Below are positions 8,753-18,398 of a stretch of 64,000 bases of DNA, piece by piece. The DNA is from Saliniradius amylolyticus (GTDB lineage: Bacteria > Pseudomonadota > Gammaproteobacteria > Enterobacterales > Alteromonadaceae): the NCBI RefSeq assembly GCF_003143555.1, contig NZ_CP029347.1:2790001-2854000 (forward strand), in the 5' to 3' direction. A program made the translations under genes and the position numbers. Each line of letters opens with the position of its first letter. The stretch's first letter is position 1. A model generated the notes under the pieces. It saw only the letters and a program-made list of their open reading frames with translations, was not told the DNA's origin and ran no database searches.

Positions 8753-8785
8753 CAAAAGCATTTACTTGAAGGGTTGCGTTAATCT

Positions 8786-10279
8786 ATGAAGTTCACACAC
8801 TCTATTTCGTTTCGCCTGATCATCGCCGTGTTGGCGGTGGTAGTGTTGGTGGTCTGTGCCTCTGGCATCTATGACTACACGAGTCAAAGCCAGCGGCTAG
8901 AGCAGCGCTTAGACAGCCAGCTCAAACTCCTAGAATCCAGACTACAACTGAACTTGCCCGGCGCCATGTGGAATTTTGAAGAACAACAAATCCAACGGAT
9001 TCTGGATGCCGAGCAAAAGTCTGACAGCGTAGCCAGGCTAGAGCTATACAATGATTCAGGAGAGCTCACCGCTAAGTCGCCCGGCTCTCAAACCGACGAC
9101 CAGAGACAAATCAGGCTTCATTACCAGGACGGTGAGGAGAAAATCCCCCTCGGTAAGGTTGTCTTATTTGTGGACTACACCACCATTGATGAAACCCTTT
9201 CAAGTCTCGCTTTATCGACCATCGTCAAAGGTATTATTCTGGCCATTTTGCTCTTACTGGCCCTGTATTTTCTTGTTGAACGTATTGTGCTCTCGCCGCT
9301 CTCGGAGGTGGCCAATGCCCTTGAGAATATCTCTCGAGGGGAAGGGGATCTCACCCAGCGCCTGAGTGTCACCAAAGATGACGAAATCGGTAAGGTAGCG
9401 TTGTCGTTCAATGAGTTTGTGGAAAAGATTCAGTCTTTGGTGTTAGCAATCCAGGACTCCGTCAGTGAGGCGGTATCCAATGCTCAGTCGGTTCAATCTG
9501 GTACTGTCACGGGACGCAGCCATATTGAAAAACAACAGTCGGAAACCGATCAGGTAGCCGCGGCCATTACTGAGATGTCCTCAGCCTCCAAGGAAATCGC
9601 TCAGAATGTGCAAAACACCGCCGACTCGGCCGATCAGGTCAGCAAAGATGCCCAGCGAGTTTCCGAGATCATTGAGAATTCAGTGAGTTCCATTAATGGC
9701 CTGTCAGAGCAACTCAATCAGGCCACCGAAGTAGTGGCATCGCTGGAAAACGATGTGGAAGGCATTGTGAGCGTGCTTGAGGTAATCGGCAGCATTGCCG
9801 AGCAAACCAACTTACTGGCTCTGAATGCGGCCATCGAAGCCGCCCGTGCCGGAGAGCAGGGTCGCGGTTTTGCGGTCGTCGCCGACGAAGTGCGTGCCTT
9901 AGCGAGCCGCACTCAGGAAAGCACCGCCCAGATTCAGTCCACCATCGATAAATTACAGTCCAGCGCCAAATCTGCGGTAAACGTAATGGAACAAAGCCAG
10001 AAACAGAGTCAGGAGTCGGTCGAGCATGCTTCCAGCTCCAGTGAGTCTATTTCAGGAATTCTTGATTCCACTCATGAAATTACCGGCATGGCCTCGCAAA
10101 TCGCCACCGCCGTCGAACAGCAAAGCACGGTGGCTGAAGAACTCAGTCACAATGTTAACCGCATCGTCAGCGCCGGACAGGACAGCATGAACCAGCTTGA
10201 ATCAATGACAGATTCTGCCGAGAGCATGCGCAAAACGGCAGAAAAACTGGCCCAGTTAGCGAATCAGTTTAAGGCTTAA
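8786..10279 (+). CDS. methyl-accepting chemotaxis protein
   Basis: Inner-membrane chemoreceptor of 497 residues. A first membrane helix (about 11-28) is followed by a periplasmic sensor of about 120 residues. Its [13 protein letters not shown] and [11 protein letters not shown] stretches resemble CHASE-type sensor domains. A second helix (about 147-168) and a HAMP domain (about 170-222) follow. The cytoplasmic coiled coil has the signalling tip [20 protein letters not shown], which contacts CheA/CheW. Probably in one operon with the upstream TorF-like and binding-protein genes. Confidence 0.92.
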   Translation: MKFTHSISFRLIIAVLAVVVLVVCASGIYDYTSQSQRLEQRLDSQLKLLESRLQLNLPGAMWNFEEQQIQRILDAEQKSDSVARLELYNDSGELTAKSPGSQTDDQRQIRLHYQDGEEKIPLGKVVLFVDYTTIDETLSSLALSTIVKGIILAILLLLALYFLVERIVLSPLSEVANALENISRGEGDLTQRLSVTKDDEIGKVALSFNEFVEKIQSLVLAIQDSVSEAVSNAQSVQSGTVTGRSHIEKQQSETDQVAAAITEMSSASKEIAQNVQNTADSADQVSKDAQRVSEIIENSVSSINGLSEQLNQATEVVASLENDVEGIVSVLEVIGSIAEQTNLLALNAAIEAARAGEQGRGFAVVADEVRALASRTQESTAQIQSTIDKLQSSAKSAVNVMEQSQKQSQESVEHASSSSESISGILDSTHEITGMASQIATAVEQQSTVAEELSHNVNRIVSAGQDSMNQLESMTDSAESMRKTAEKLAQLANQFKA

Positions 10280-10288
10280 GATCAACGG

Positions 10289-10420
10289 CAAGGTTGTGAA
10301 GATTGAGTGAGGCTGAATCAAGCAACCTTGTTGCCGCCACAGGGCATTGGGAATTTGGGGGCTTGCCCATGGCAGCGGCTTTCCCCTCGAACCCCGCGTT
10401 TTGACTACCTCTCAACGCGG
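10289..10420. repeat. two inverted repeats in convergent gap
   Basis: CAAGGTTG (10289-10296) pairs with CAACCTTG (10323-10330) across 26 bases. CCGCGTT (10394-10400) pairs with AACGCGG (10414-10420) across 13 bases. They lie between the ends of the chemoreceptor gene and a convergent binding-protein gene, so they may act as transcription stops, though neither has a good T run. Confidence 0.35.
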
Positions 10421-10457
10421 CTCCCTGAAACAGGCTCTAGTGATTCGCTCTCACACC

Positions 10458-11252
10458 TCACTGACTTAAGGCCACTGGTGCAAGGTAGTGCTGAGTTACT
10501 TGCTCAAACACCCCCTGCTGACGCAGCTGCTTTAAACGCTCATTGAGTGAGTGAACCCAGTCTGCGGGGGCCGTAGGGCTCAACGCGAGGTAATTCTGCC
10601 CATTTTTAATCGGGAGCGTATACAGAGGGTTCAATAACTCCGGATTGACTCCGGCTCTTTTCGCGTTCAACGCCAGGGTCACGGCCGAGGCCGGAATCAA
10701 ATCCACCCGCCCTTTCTTAAGCATCTGATAGGTATCGGTAACACTCACCAGAGGTACCAGTTGCACTCCATCAGCCAGCCCCTGCTGGCGCAAGTACTGA
10801 TGGGTCGCTCCCTCCCTCAACACACCAATGGTCAGAGTGGATAAGTGCTCAATATTATCCACTCTGATGGCTCGGCTTTTTAAACCTATCAACGTTGTTG
10901 GACTGGAAACTAAGGGTCCAACCCACTGGTAAAGATGCTCTCGCTCCGAGGTGCGTTCCACGGTTAACAGCCCAGTCTGTTCGGTACTTTGCACCAGCTT
11001 GGCGGCTCGCGCCCAATTAAGCATTTTAATCCGGAAAGGAATTGCTTCCGCTTCCAACGCCCGCTTTACCAGCTCCAGATTAATGCCACGCCAATGCCCC
11101 TGTTCCATATAATGATAAGGTCGCATCTCATGGGCATAGATAGTCAGCGTTTCACTGGCTTGAATACGACCAAAGCCCAACCAGCCCACCAACAGCAGAA
11201 CGCTCAAGAGCAGAACAGATAACTTCTTGGCAATTTTCACAGGTGCTCCCAC
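10458..11252 (-). CDS. periplasmic solute-binding protein, PBP2 type
   Basis: Protein of 264 residues with a long hydrophobic signal or anchor (about 10-32, ending QAS-ET). LTIYAHEMRPYHYMEQGHWRG starts the fold, KMLNWARAAKLV is the lobe-1 motif and LTIGVLREGATHQYL the second-lobe start. It begins 10 bases after the hemH stop and shares its strand, so it may be read from the AGE-hemH transcript. No permease is adjacent. Ligand unknown. Confidence 0.75.
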   Translation of the reverse strand: MGAPVKIAKKLSVLLLSVLLLVGWLGFGRIQASETLTIYAHEMRPYHYMEQGHWRGINLELVKRALEAEAIPFRIKMLNWARAAKLVQSTEQTGLLTVERTSEREHLYQWVGPLVSSPTTLIGLKSRAIRVDNIEHLSTLTIGVLREGATHQYLRQQGLADGVQLVPLVSVTDTYQMLKKGRVDLIPASAVTLALNAKRAGVNPELLNPLYTLPIKNGQNYLALSPTAPADWVHSLNERLKQLRQQGVFEQVTQHYLAPVALSQ

Positions 11253-11262
11253 CCGCTAATGA

Positions 11263-12360
11263 TTAGTTAAGCGTATAACCGGATTTCTGGAGAGACAACT
11301 CTTTTGCCAGAGATTCTGATTGCTCTGCGTTCCGGTTCAATGACCAGCCTTGCAGGTTCTGTCTGATAAGGGCTTCCAGAGCCTGAATATGCTCAGGGTC
11401 ATCGTTGAGCGCTGGAATATAAGCATAGGAGCGGCCACCGCCTTGCAGAAAGTAATCGCGATTCTCTTCACCGATTTCCTCAATGGTTTCCAGGCAATCG
11501 GCCGAGAACCCCGGGCAAACGACCTGTACCGACTCAACGCCATCAGCCGCCAGTTTTTTCAGGGTTTCATCGGTGTAAGGTTTCAACCATTCTTCTCGCC
11601 CAAAACGGGACTGAAAGGTGGTCAAATACTCATCCTCCGAGAGCCCGAGTTTTTTAGCAACCAGACGGGTCGTCTTGTAACACTGGCAGTGATACGGATC
11701 GCCCTGCATCAAATAACGTTTGGGGATACCGTGATAGGAGAAGATAAGCTTCTGTGCATTCCCATATTGTTCACGGAACTGGCGAACCTTATTGACCAGA
11801 GCATCAATGTAGCCTGGATCGTCATGATACTGAGTAACAAATCGAAGCTCCGGCATCCAGCGGCGACGCTGCAATACCTCAGATAATTTGTCGAACGTTG
11901 AAGCGGTCGTCGAGGCGCAGTATTGAGGATAGAGCGGCATCACCAAAAGCTTACGCACTCCCTGGGCCAGCATGGTATCCACTCTCGACTCAATAGAGGG
12001 ATTGCCATAACGCATAGCAAAATCCACCACCAGCTGCTCTCCATGCTCGGCTCTCAGAGACTCGGCCAACGCCTTGGCCTGATTCCGGGTGTGTACCAGA
12101 AGCGGCGATCCCTGTTCGGACCAGACACTGGCGTAGGCCTCCGCTGAGCGCTTGGGCCGAATATTCAGAATGACAAGATTAAGTACCAGCCACCATAAGA
12201 GACGCGGTACTTCAACCACTCTTGGATCCGATAAGAACTCCTTTAAATAGCGTTTCAGTGCCGGTTTGGTGGGTGCGTCCGGGGTACCCAGGTTGGTGAT
12301 AAGCACTCCGATTTTATCGGCCTGACGGTGCGAGAACGAGCTTGGATTCTGGTATTTCAT
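11263..12360 (-). CDS. hemH: HemH, ferrochelatase
   Basis: Inserts Fe(II) into protoporphyrin IX, the last step of haem synthesis; cytoplasmic or membrane-associated. Length 365 residues. Diagnostic stretches are VLITNLGTPDAPTKPALKRYL at the start, SYHGIPKRYLMQGDPYHCQC with the catalytic His, FQSRFGREEWLKPYT with the conserved Glu, and VCPGFSADCLETIEEI. It follows the AGE-family gene by 13 bases, an unusual partner, and no haem-pathway gene is next to it. Confidence 0.97.
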   Translation of the reverse strand: MKYQNPSSFSHRQADKIGVLITNLGTPDAPTKPALKRYLKEFLSDPRVVEVPRLLWWLVLNLVILNIRPKRSAEAYASVWSEQGSPLLVHTRNQAKALAESLRAEHGEQLVVDFAMRYGNPSIESRVDTMLAQGVRKLLVMPLYPQYCASTTASTFDKLSEVLQRRRWMPELRFVTQYHDDPGYIDALVNKVRQFREQYGNAQKLIFSYHGIPKRYLMQGDPYHCQCYKTTRLVAKKLGLSEDEYLTTFQSRFGREEWLKPYTDETLKKLAADGVESVQVVCPGFSADCLETIEEIGEENRDYFLQGGGRSYAYIPALNDDPEHIQALEALIRQNLQGWSLNRNAEQSESLAKELSLQKSGYTLN

Positions 12361-12373
12361 AATCAGTAAAATC

Positions 12374-13519
12374 TTATTGAGAGTTTTGATATCGGTGCGC
12401 TTCCAGGCACGCCATCATCAAATGGTACATTGAGGTGGCAGGAGCAGCCTGGTTGACTGACTGATTGCTGGCATCCAGCCGTTCTGTCGCAAAACCCAGC
12501 GTGTCATTATTCAGGAAATGATCAAATAACCCCGCGATAGCCTCACCAGCTTGTTTCTCCGCATCCGGATCACCTCGCTCGGCCATGGCAATATGGGCTT
12601 TGATAAGCTCCGTTTGCGTCCACAGGCGCTTGCTGGCTTTACGCACTTTGCCGGCGGCGTCGATTTCATCGTATAGCAGTCCGGTCTCAGGCTCACTGCC
12701 TTTGAGTTGCAAACTCTTATAAAGCGCCTGGCAATAGGTGCTCATATCCTTGCCGCTGGCGACCTGATATTCGTTAAGCAGCCAAATCCACTCTGCCAGA
12801 TGGCCGGGTTCCACCGTCTGGCCATCGAGATTGGTCAGTCGTTCCAAATCCACACCAAAATGTTCGTACAATACGCCGTGGCGGGCATCGTAGAAAAAAC
12901 GCGCGAACAGATCGAACACTTCATGGGCATAATCGAGCCATTGGCGATCGCCGGTAACTTTAAACCAAGCCAGAAACGCCTCAAACAAATGCATATGCGG
13001 ATTCTGACGACGATATTCGACAGGCTCGCTGCCTTCCAGCCAGCCGCCACCTGCCCCTTTAAAGTGATGATTCAAGAGCTGCATTAATTGACAGGCGCGC
13101 TCCTGTGCCTTTGGGTCGCCCAACTCGTAATGATAAGCCCAGGCTAGCAGAAAAAAGGCACAGTCATAGGTATCCAGTTTGCCATCCACCACCTGATGAA
13201 AACGATCTAGCTTAAAGGTGTAAGCGCCTGAGTAGGTGGGATGACTCGCGAACCGATCCAAATAGTCCTGAATGGCAAAGCTCAGCGCCTTACCCTCATC
13301 CAGCCATCCTTGCTGATAAGCACTGGCAAACACAAACATCTGTCGTGCCTGTACCCGGGTGCGCCGCTCGGCATAAAGATCAGCGACACCATGAGCCAAC
13401 ATGGCTTCATAGCTACAGCCAGACTCTGATTCAATTCCCTGGCCCGCCCATAGTGGCAGGGCATGATGCTGCATCCAGTCACAAAACTGCTGGGAAAGCT
13501 CCTCTAACGCACTAACCAT
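12374..13519 (-). CDS. AGE-family sugar epimerase/isomerase (mannose isomerase-like)
   Basis: Protein of 381 residues with the (alpha/alpha)6 barrel of N-acylglucosamine 2-epimerases. Conserved active-site stretches are NPHMHLFEAFLAW, VEPGHLAEWIWLLNEY and KRLWTQTELIKAHIA, which carry the catalytic histidines and the RLW-QTE signature. In this family EPGH-x2-EW-x-WLL is shared by D-mannose isomerases, cellobiose epimerases and GlcNAc 2-epimerases, so the sugar is uncertain; mannose-fructose interconversion is my first guess. It is the first gene of an apparent AGE-hemH-binding protein unit. Confidence 0.8.
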   Translation of the reverse strand: MVSALEELSQQFCDWMQHHALPLWAGQGIESESGCSYEAMLAHGVADLYAERRTRVQARQMFVFASAYQQGWLDEGKALSFAIQDYLDRFASHPTYSGAYTFKLDRFHQVVDGKLDTYDCAFFLLAWAYHYELGDPKAQERACQLMQLLNHHFKGAGGGWLEGSEPVEYRRQNPHMHLFEAFLAWFKVTGDRQWLDYAHEVFDLFARFFYDARHGVLYEHFGVDLERLTNLDGQTVEPGHLAEWIWLLNEYQVASGKDMSTYCQALYKSLQLKGSEPETGLLYDEIDAAGKVRKASKRLWTQTELIKAHIAMAERGDPDAEKQAGEAIAGLFDHFLNNDTLGFATERLDASNQSVNQAAPATSMYHLMMACLEAHRYQNSQ

Positions 13520-13666
13520 GAATTCTCCTCTGGGTTATCGGCTTTCGATAATACCGGCTGAATATCGGCCTGCAAGCGCAATCAGGCCAATGACAACTTA
13601 TGCACAGTGACAGCGACAATTATTTTGGTCACCATGATGCTTTCCGTCACTGCCCACTGATGACTA

Positions 13667-15010
13667 ATGACCACTCAGGCACAACAAAAAGGCTTTTGGG
13701 GACTGAGCAAACCTCTACTCATGGAGCAGGCGCTACAGTTTAGCGTACCTATGCTGGACACTCTGTTTCTCAGCCTGGTTGCCGATGCCGCTGCGTCGGC
13801 TGCGGGTGCATTAGCGCCAGTGTTGTTCCTCAGTGGCAATATTCTTTGGGTCACCGTCTTCGCCGGAGCCAGCATCGCCAATCAACGCCTCGGTGCCGGT
13901 AAGGTTAATAGAGCGGTGGTCAGTATTTGGATCGCAGCCGGTTGGGTTTTATTGCTGGCCAGCCTTTTTGCGCTGATACTCTATTTCACCAGCCCCGGGC
14001 TTATCCGGTTGATGGGATTGGGCGGAGAGGTAGCAATAAATGCCCAGAATTATATGAAAATTGCCTGCCTGCTAAGCGTGGTTTGGGCCGCTAAAGCATT
14101 GTGTCAGTCGGTTCTCAATATGTTTGGCTTGCCACAGTGGAACCTGGTTGCCAATGGCATTTATTTTACTGCTAACCTGCTCGCCAACAGTGCTGTGGTT
14201 TTCCAATGGTTCGGCTTACCTGAGCCCAGTATCGGCGGCATTGCCTGGGCCTCGGTGATCGCATCCAGCAGTGGCGTTATCCTGAGTATCTTCGTCATTC
14301 GCCAGAAACTGAACCTTCGCTGCCAATGGCGTCGGCTCACTCTGCACTTTGAGGATGTCAGTCGCCACTTGTTCAAGGTTGCTGCCCCCAGCAGCATCGA
14401 ACCCATTTCATTCGACATCAACATGGTGGTTCTCAATACCCTGGCGGCAAAGCTGGGTACGGTGGCGTTAGCGGCCAAGGTGTATACCTTCAACATCTAT
14501 ATGACGGGTGTCATTATCTCTGCTGCCCTGACCACCGCCACACAAATACTGGTGACTCAGTTTATCGGCGCCGGAAAGCTTGATCAGGCTGACCGTCAGC
14601 TCAAATACTCGCTCAGGGTGGCGCTATTGGGTACGGGTGCCGTAGCCTTGATTTTGCTGGCTCTTCATCATCCGGTTATGGATCTGTTCACCGATGACCA
14701 GCAGCTGCTCGGAGGGGCACTCTGGTGGTTTGCACTCTCCACACTGACCGAGCCGGGCCGCACGACCAATATTATGTGTGGTCAGAACCTGCGCGCCGTT
14801 GGCGACGGTTGGTATATCGCTTACAGAGGGCTCGCTTTTACCTGGCTGGTCGCGCTGCCTCTCGGGTATGTCATGGCGTTTGTCTTAAACTGGGGACTAC
14901 TGGGCCTGCTGGCCTGCGCCTTGCTGGATGAGTCTGGCCGGGCTGTGATTTTCTATCGGCGTTGGCAACAGGGTTACTGGCGGCGTAGCCATATACAGGC
15001 AAAAAAGTAA
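13667..15010 (+). CDS. MATE-family efflux transporter
   Basis: Inner-membrane protein of 447 residues with about 12 membrane helices in two repeats. The N-terminal repeat has PLLMEQALQFSVPMLDTLFLS; the second starts near residue 240 with FKVAAPSSIEPISFDINM. MATE proteins exchange Na+ or H+ for cationic drugs or metabolites. It stands alone, divergent from the AGE-family gene, and its stop codon lies within an A/T hairpin. Confidence 0.88.
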   Translation: MTTQAQQKGFWGLSKPLLMEQALQFSVPMLDTLFLSLVADAAASAAGALAPVLFLSGNILWVTVFAGASIANQRLGAGKVNRAVVSIWIAAGWVLLLASLFALILYFTSPGLIRLMGLGGEVAINAQNYMKIACLLSVVWAAKALCQSVLNMFGLPQWNLVANGIYFTANLLANSAVVFQWFGLPEPSIGGIAWASVIASSSGVILSIFVIRQKLNLRCQWRRLTLHFEDVSRHLFKVAAPSSIEPISFDINMVVLNTLAAKLGTVALAAKVYTFNIYMTGVIISAALTTATQILVTQFIGAGKLDQADRQLKYSLRVALLGTGAVALILLALHHPVMDLFTDDQQLLGGALWWFALSTLTEPGRTTNIMCGQNLRAVGDGWYIAYRGLAFTWLVALPLGYVMAFVLNWGLLGLLACALLDESGRAVIFYRRWQQGYWRRSHIQAKK

Positions 15011-15027
15011 AAAATGTTTTACTTTTT
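15002..15027 (+). terminator. A/T-only hairpin at MATE stop codon
   Basis: AAAAAGTAAAA (15002-15012) and TTTTACTTTTT (15017-15027) form an 11-bp stem with a 4-base loop. The stem is weak and lacks a separate T tract beyond it, so termination is possible but uncertain. Confidence 0.4.
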
Positions 15028-15077
15028 GTGCGGTCTAAACTAATTTCAGGCATTCCAGTTCTCGTTCCTGATACAGC

Positions 15078-15542
15078 ATGCTTTCTTTAACTCATTATTC
15101 TCATAAACAGGTGTCCATCTGGACCACCCTCATTTTCGATGCCCTGATTACCGCTTTCTACTTCACTAAAGTATTAAGCTTACCGGCCGACGTGACACTG
15201 ACCAGCGTGGAAATGGCACGAGTATTAATGCAGGTGATGATTATCGCCATCGTGCTGGCCATTATCCTGTTCAGCGGAGTGCACTTTTTTACTCAGCACG
15301 ACCCTAAAGACGAGCGTGATTACTGGGTTGATGCCCAGGCCACTAAGGTGGCCTACGGGGTGTTGAGTTTGAGCCTGGTGATCATCATCGGCCATACAGC
15401 CGTGGCTGAAATCTTCGCCGCCGACCTGCAGCCCTTATTCGACAACCCATCTATGCAATACGCTCATCTATTGTTACTCGCGCTGATCGCCTCATCCATG
15501 CTGCGCTCCGTTACCCAGTTGATTTTGTATCGGCGCCACTGA
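15078..15542 (+). CDS. small four-helix membrane protein, unknown function
   Basis: Protein of 154 residues with four hydrophobic segments (about 13-30, 48-68, 92-110, 128-146) and a charged loop, [20 protein letters not shown], after helix 2. I do not recognise a named family with confidence. The Xre-type regulator starts one base after its stop, a pairing often seen for small membrane proteins whose expression is controlled by the partner HTH protein. Confidence 0.75.
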   Translation: MLSLTHYSHKQVSIWTTLIFDALITAFYFTKVLSLPADVTLTSVEMARVLMQVMIIAIVLAIILFSGVHFFTQHDPKDERDYWVDAQATKVAYGVLSLSLVIIIGHTAVAEIFAADLQPLFDNPSMQYAHLLLLALIASSMLRSVTQLILYRRH

Positions 15543-15543
15543 A

Positions 15544-15768
15544 ATGGTGAAGGGCTTAACCAATCGCATCCGTGCACTGCGTCAGGTCAACGGTAAGATG
15601 ACACAGGCGGAGTTGGCTAAGCGAGCGGGCGTTAGCCGCCAAACCATTATCTCTCTGGAAGCCGGGCGCTACTCACCATCACTGGAATTGGCGTTTCGTA
15701 TCGCTCAGGTATTGCAAAGGCCGATCGATGACGTTTTTGAGTACCGGCCGGATGAACCCACTTTATGA
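15544..15768 (+). CDS. Xre-family helix-turn-helix regulator
   Basis: DNA-binding protein of 74 residues consisting almost only of a HTH_3 domain. [21 protein letters not shown] is the helix-turn-helix and [23 protein letters not shown] the rest of the fold. It most resembles the short YgzD/YozG-type regulators. It lies one base after the membrane-protein gene, so the two are translationally linked. Confidence 0.88.
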   Translation: MVKGLTNRIRALRQVNGKMTQAELAKRAGVSRQTIISLEAGRYSPSLELAFRIAQVLQRPIDDVFEYRPDEPTL

Positions 15769-15926
15769 CAGTCAAACCTTGTCTTCCGGCACTGTAGGTC
15801 TCTACACTGACAACATTTTGTTGCGGCAAAAACTTTTACTGGTAGGATGCCGCCCGAATAACCAAGGCTCGGCAAATCAAGTAACTGCCAGACACTTTGG
15901 ATAACCATTTTTAAGAGGACTAGCCT

Positions 15927-17129
15927 ATGTCTCGCGTGTTAATAATCGGCGCTGGCGGCGTCAGCACCGTTACCGTTAAAAAATGTGCCCGTCTGCCACA
16001 ACACTTTGATGAAATTTATCTGGCCAGTCGCACTCTGAGCAAGTGCGAAGCCCTGCAACAGGAAGTGGGCGCCGATCGCGTCAAAGGCGTATTCGCGGTG
16101 GATGCCGATGACAGCCAACAGGTGGTAGAGCTGATCAATAAAGTGCAGCCCAAGTTGGTGATTAATCTGGCTTTGCCATATCAGGATCTGCCGATTATGG
16201 ACGCCTGCCTGGAAACTGGGGTGGACTATCTGGATACCGCCAATTATGAGCCGAAAGACGAAGCCAAATTCGAGTATTCCTGGCAGTGGGCGTATCAGGA
16301 TAAGTTTGAAAAAGAGGGCCTGATGGCCCTGCTGGGCAGCGGCTTCGATCCGGGTGTGACTAATGTATTTACCGCCTATGCGGCCAAGCATTACTTCGAT
16401 GAGATCCATTACCTGGATATCGTGGATTGTAACGGTGGCGATCACGGCAAGGCGTTCGCTACCAACTTCAATCCCGAGATCAATATCCGCGAGATCACTC
16501 AACGCGGTAAATTCTGGGAAGATGGTCAATGGAAAGACACCGACCCGCTAAGCGTGCGCGAGGATCTTTACTACCAGAACATCGGTGAGCGTCCGTCCTA
16601 CCTGATGTATCACGAAGAACTGGAATCGCTGGTGAAGCACTTCCCGACCATCAAGCGCGCACGTTTCTGGATGACCTTTGGCGATGCCTACCTGAACCAC
16701 CTTCGGGTGTTAGAAGGTATTGGCATGACCAGTATCGAACCCATCGACTTCCAGGGTCAGAAGATCGTGCCTCTGGAGTTTCTAAAGGCGGTGCTGCCAA
16801 ACCCGGGGTCACTGTCGGAAGGCTACACCGGCATGACCTGTATCGGGACTTACATAACCGGCATGAAAGATGGCCAAGAAAAAACCATCTTTATCTACAA
16901 TAACTGCGATCACGCCAAGACGCACGAAGAGACCGGTGCTCAGGCTGTTTCCTACACCACCGGCGTACCGGCTATGATTGGTGCCATGCTGATGCTTAAC
17001 GGGACCTGGAAAAAGCCCGGCGTATGGAACATGGAACAGTTCGACCCTGATCCCTTTATGGAGCAGTTAAACCAACACGGTCTGCCGTGGCATGTACTGG
17101 AGTGCGATAAGAGCCCCTTTACCAAGTAG
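15927..17129 (+). CDS. carboxynorspermidine/carboxyspermidine dehydrogenase (CASDH)
   Basis: Saccharopine-dehydrogenase-like enzyme of 400 residues. It reductively condenses aspartate semialdehyde with diaminopropane or putrescine to carboxynorspermidine or carboxyspermidine using NADPH. VLIIGAGGVSTVTVKK is the Rossmann loop, and DYLDTANYEP and LLGSGFDPGVTNVF are typical. The decarboxylase gene follows by 48 bases, completing the pathway. The first substrate (diaminopropane or putrescine) cannot be decided because no dat/ddc genes are in view. Confidence 0.93.
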   Translation: MSRVLIIGAGGVSTVTVKKCARLPQHFDEIYLASRTLSKCEALQQEVGADRVKGVFAVDADDSQQVVELINKVQPKLVINLALPYQDLPIMDACLETGVDYLDTANYEPKDEAKFEYSWQWAYQDKFEKEGLMALLGSGFDPGVTNVFTAYAAKHYFDEIHYLDIVDCNGGDHGKAFATNFNPEINIREITQRGKFWEDGQWKDTDPLSVREDLYYQNIGERPSYLMYHEELESLVKHFPTIKRARFWMTFGDAYLNHLRVLEGIGMTSIEPIDFQGQKIVPLEFLKAVLPNPGSLSEGYTGMTCIGTYITGMKDGQEKTIFIYNNCDHAKTHEETGAQAVSYTTGVPAMIGAMLMLNGTWKKPGVWNMEQFDPDPFMEQLNQHGLPWHVLECDKSPFTK

Positions 17130-17138
17130 TGAAATACT

Positions 17139-17159
17139 GGGAAGCCTCCCTGGCTTCCC
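17139..17159 (+). promoter_or_regulatory. intercistronic hairpin before nspC
   Basis: GGGAAGCC (17139-17146) pairs perfectly with GGCTTCCC (17152-17159) over a 5-base loop and lies 6 bases before the nspC Shine-Dalgarno. It lacks a T run, so it would more likely affect RNA processing or relative expression than stop transcription. Confidence 0.45.
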
Positions 17160-17177
17160 CCGTTTAAGGAGATCGCA

Positions 17178-18314
17178 GTGACCGACCCTATGCAAAGTCC
17201 CGCTATTCCCTCGCCCTGTTACGTGTTGGAAGAGGCCAAGCTCGAAGCCAACCTGCAGCTGATGGAACGTGTCCAGCGCGAGGCTGGAGTGGATATTATT
17301 CTGGCACTGAAAGGCTTTGCCATGTGGTCGGCTTTTCCTTTGGTGAGTCAATACCTGAAAGGCTGCACCGCCAGTTCAGTATGGGAGGCCAGACTGGCTA
17401 AAGAGGAAATGGGTAAAGAGGTACACGCCTATTCACCCGCTTATAAGCCGGCAGATATAGACGAGTTGGTTAAGCTGGTGAATCACATCTCCTTTAACAG
17501 CCTGGGACAATGGCAACGTTACCGTCAGCAGGTTGTCGAGGCGGGGGTGTCCACTGGACTCAGGATCAATCCCGAGCACCGCGAAGCTGAAACCGAATTG
17601 TACGACCCCAGTGCTCCGGGCTCGCGCCTGGGCGTGCGTGCTGCCGAGCTGGAAGATGTGGATCTGGAGGGTATAGAAGGCTTTCATGTGCACAACCTTT
17701 GTGAATGCGACTCCCATGCCGCCGAGCGCACTCTTAAGGCCGTGGAACAAAAATTCGGACAGTGGCTACCGCAGTTAAAATGGCTAAATCTGGGTGGCGG
17801 CCACCTGATGACCCGTGAAGGCTATGATGTAGAACACCTTATCCATATACTCAGAGACTTCCGCCAGAAATACGATCTACAGATTATTCTGGAGCCCGGT
17901 TCGGCAGTGGCCTGGCAGACGGGCCCCCTGGTCAGCGAAGTGGTGGATATTGTGGAAAACGACGGACCGGTGCTGATTCTGGACATCTCCGCTACCGCCC
18001 ATATGCCCGACGTACTGGAAATGCCCTACCGCCCCGCTATCCGCGGCGCCGGTGAATTGGGCGAAAAGCCTTATACTTACCGTATTGGTGGCAACTCCTG
18101 CCTGGCAGGGGATATCATCGACAGCTACAGCTTCGATAATCCGGTGCAGATCGGTGAACGGATTATCTTTGAGGATATGATCCACTACACCATGGTTAAA
18201 ACCACGTTCTTTAACGGTGTCGAACACCCATCTATCGGCATCCTGCGCAAAAACGGTCAGTTCGACTTGGTTCGCCAGTTTGGCTACGAAGACTTTAAGA
18301 GCCGACTGTCATAG
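17178..18314 (+). CDS. nspC: NspC, carboxynorspermidine decarboxylase
   Basis: PLP enzyme of 378 residues in the alanine-racemase fold. It decarboxylates carboxynorspermidine or carboxyspermidine to norspermidine or spermidine. ALKGFAMWS carries the PLP lysine (Lys45), NLGGGHLMTREGYD the phosphate-binding glycines, EPGSAVAW the next active-site strand, and GNSCLAGDIID the catalytic cysteine loop. The GTG start at 17178 is supported by AAGGAG at 17166-17171; an internal ATG four codons later has no comparable site. Second gene of the CASDH-CASDC unit. Confidence 0.95.
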   Translation: MTDPMQSPAIPSPCYVLEEAKLEANLQLMERVQREAGVDIILALKGFAMWSAFPLVSQYLKGCTASSVWEARLAKEEMGKEVHAYSPAYKPADIDELVKLVNHISFNSLGQWQRYRQQVVEAGVSTGLRINPEHREAETELYDPSAPGSRLGVRAAELEDVDLEGIEGFHVHNLCECDSHAAERTLKAVEQKFGQWLPQLKWLNLGGGHLMTREGYDVEHLIHILRDFRQKYDLQIILEPGSAVAWQTGPLVSEVVDIVENDGPVLILDISATAHMPDVLEMPYRPAIRGAGELGEKPYTYRIGGNSCLAGDIIDSYSFDNPVQIGERIIFEDMIHYTMVKTTFFNGVEHPSIGILRKNGQFDLVRQFGYEDFKSRLS

Positions 18315-18398
18315 ATTGCCCTGGTCTGCTAAAGGTGAACAATGCCCCCTACAACGCTGCACAACTGCACTGCATTTTTAACGCTGTCATTTACAGAG

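Noticed and set aside
10307-10546. Plus-strand open frame of 79 codons after the chemoreceptor
   Set aside because: No ribosome-binding site or recognisable motif; it runs into the convergent binding-protein gene and over the inverted repeats.
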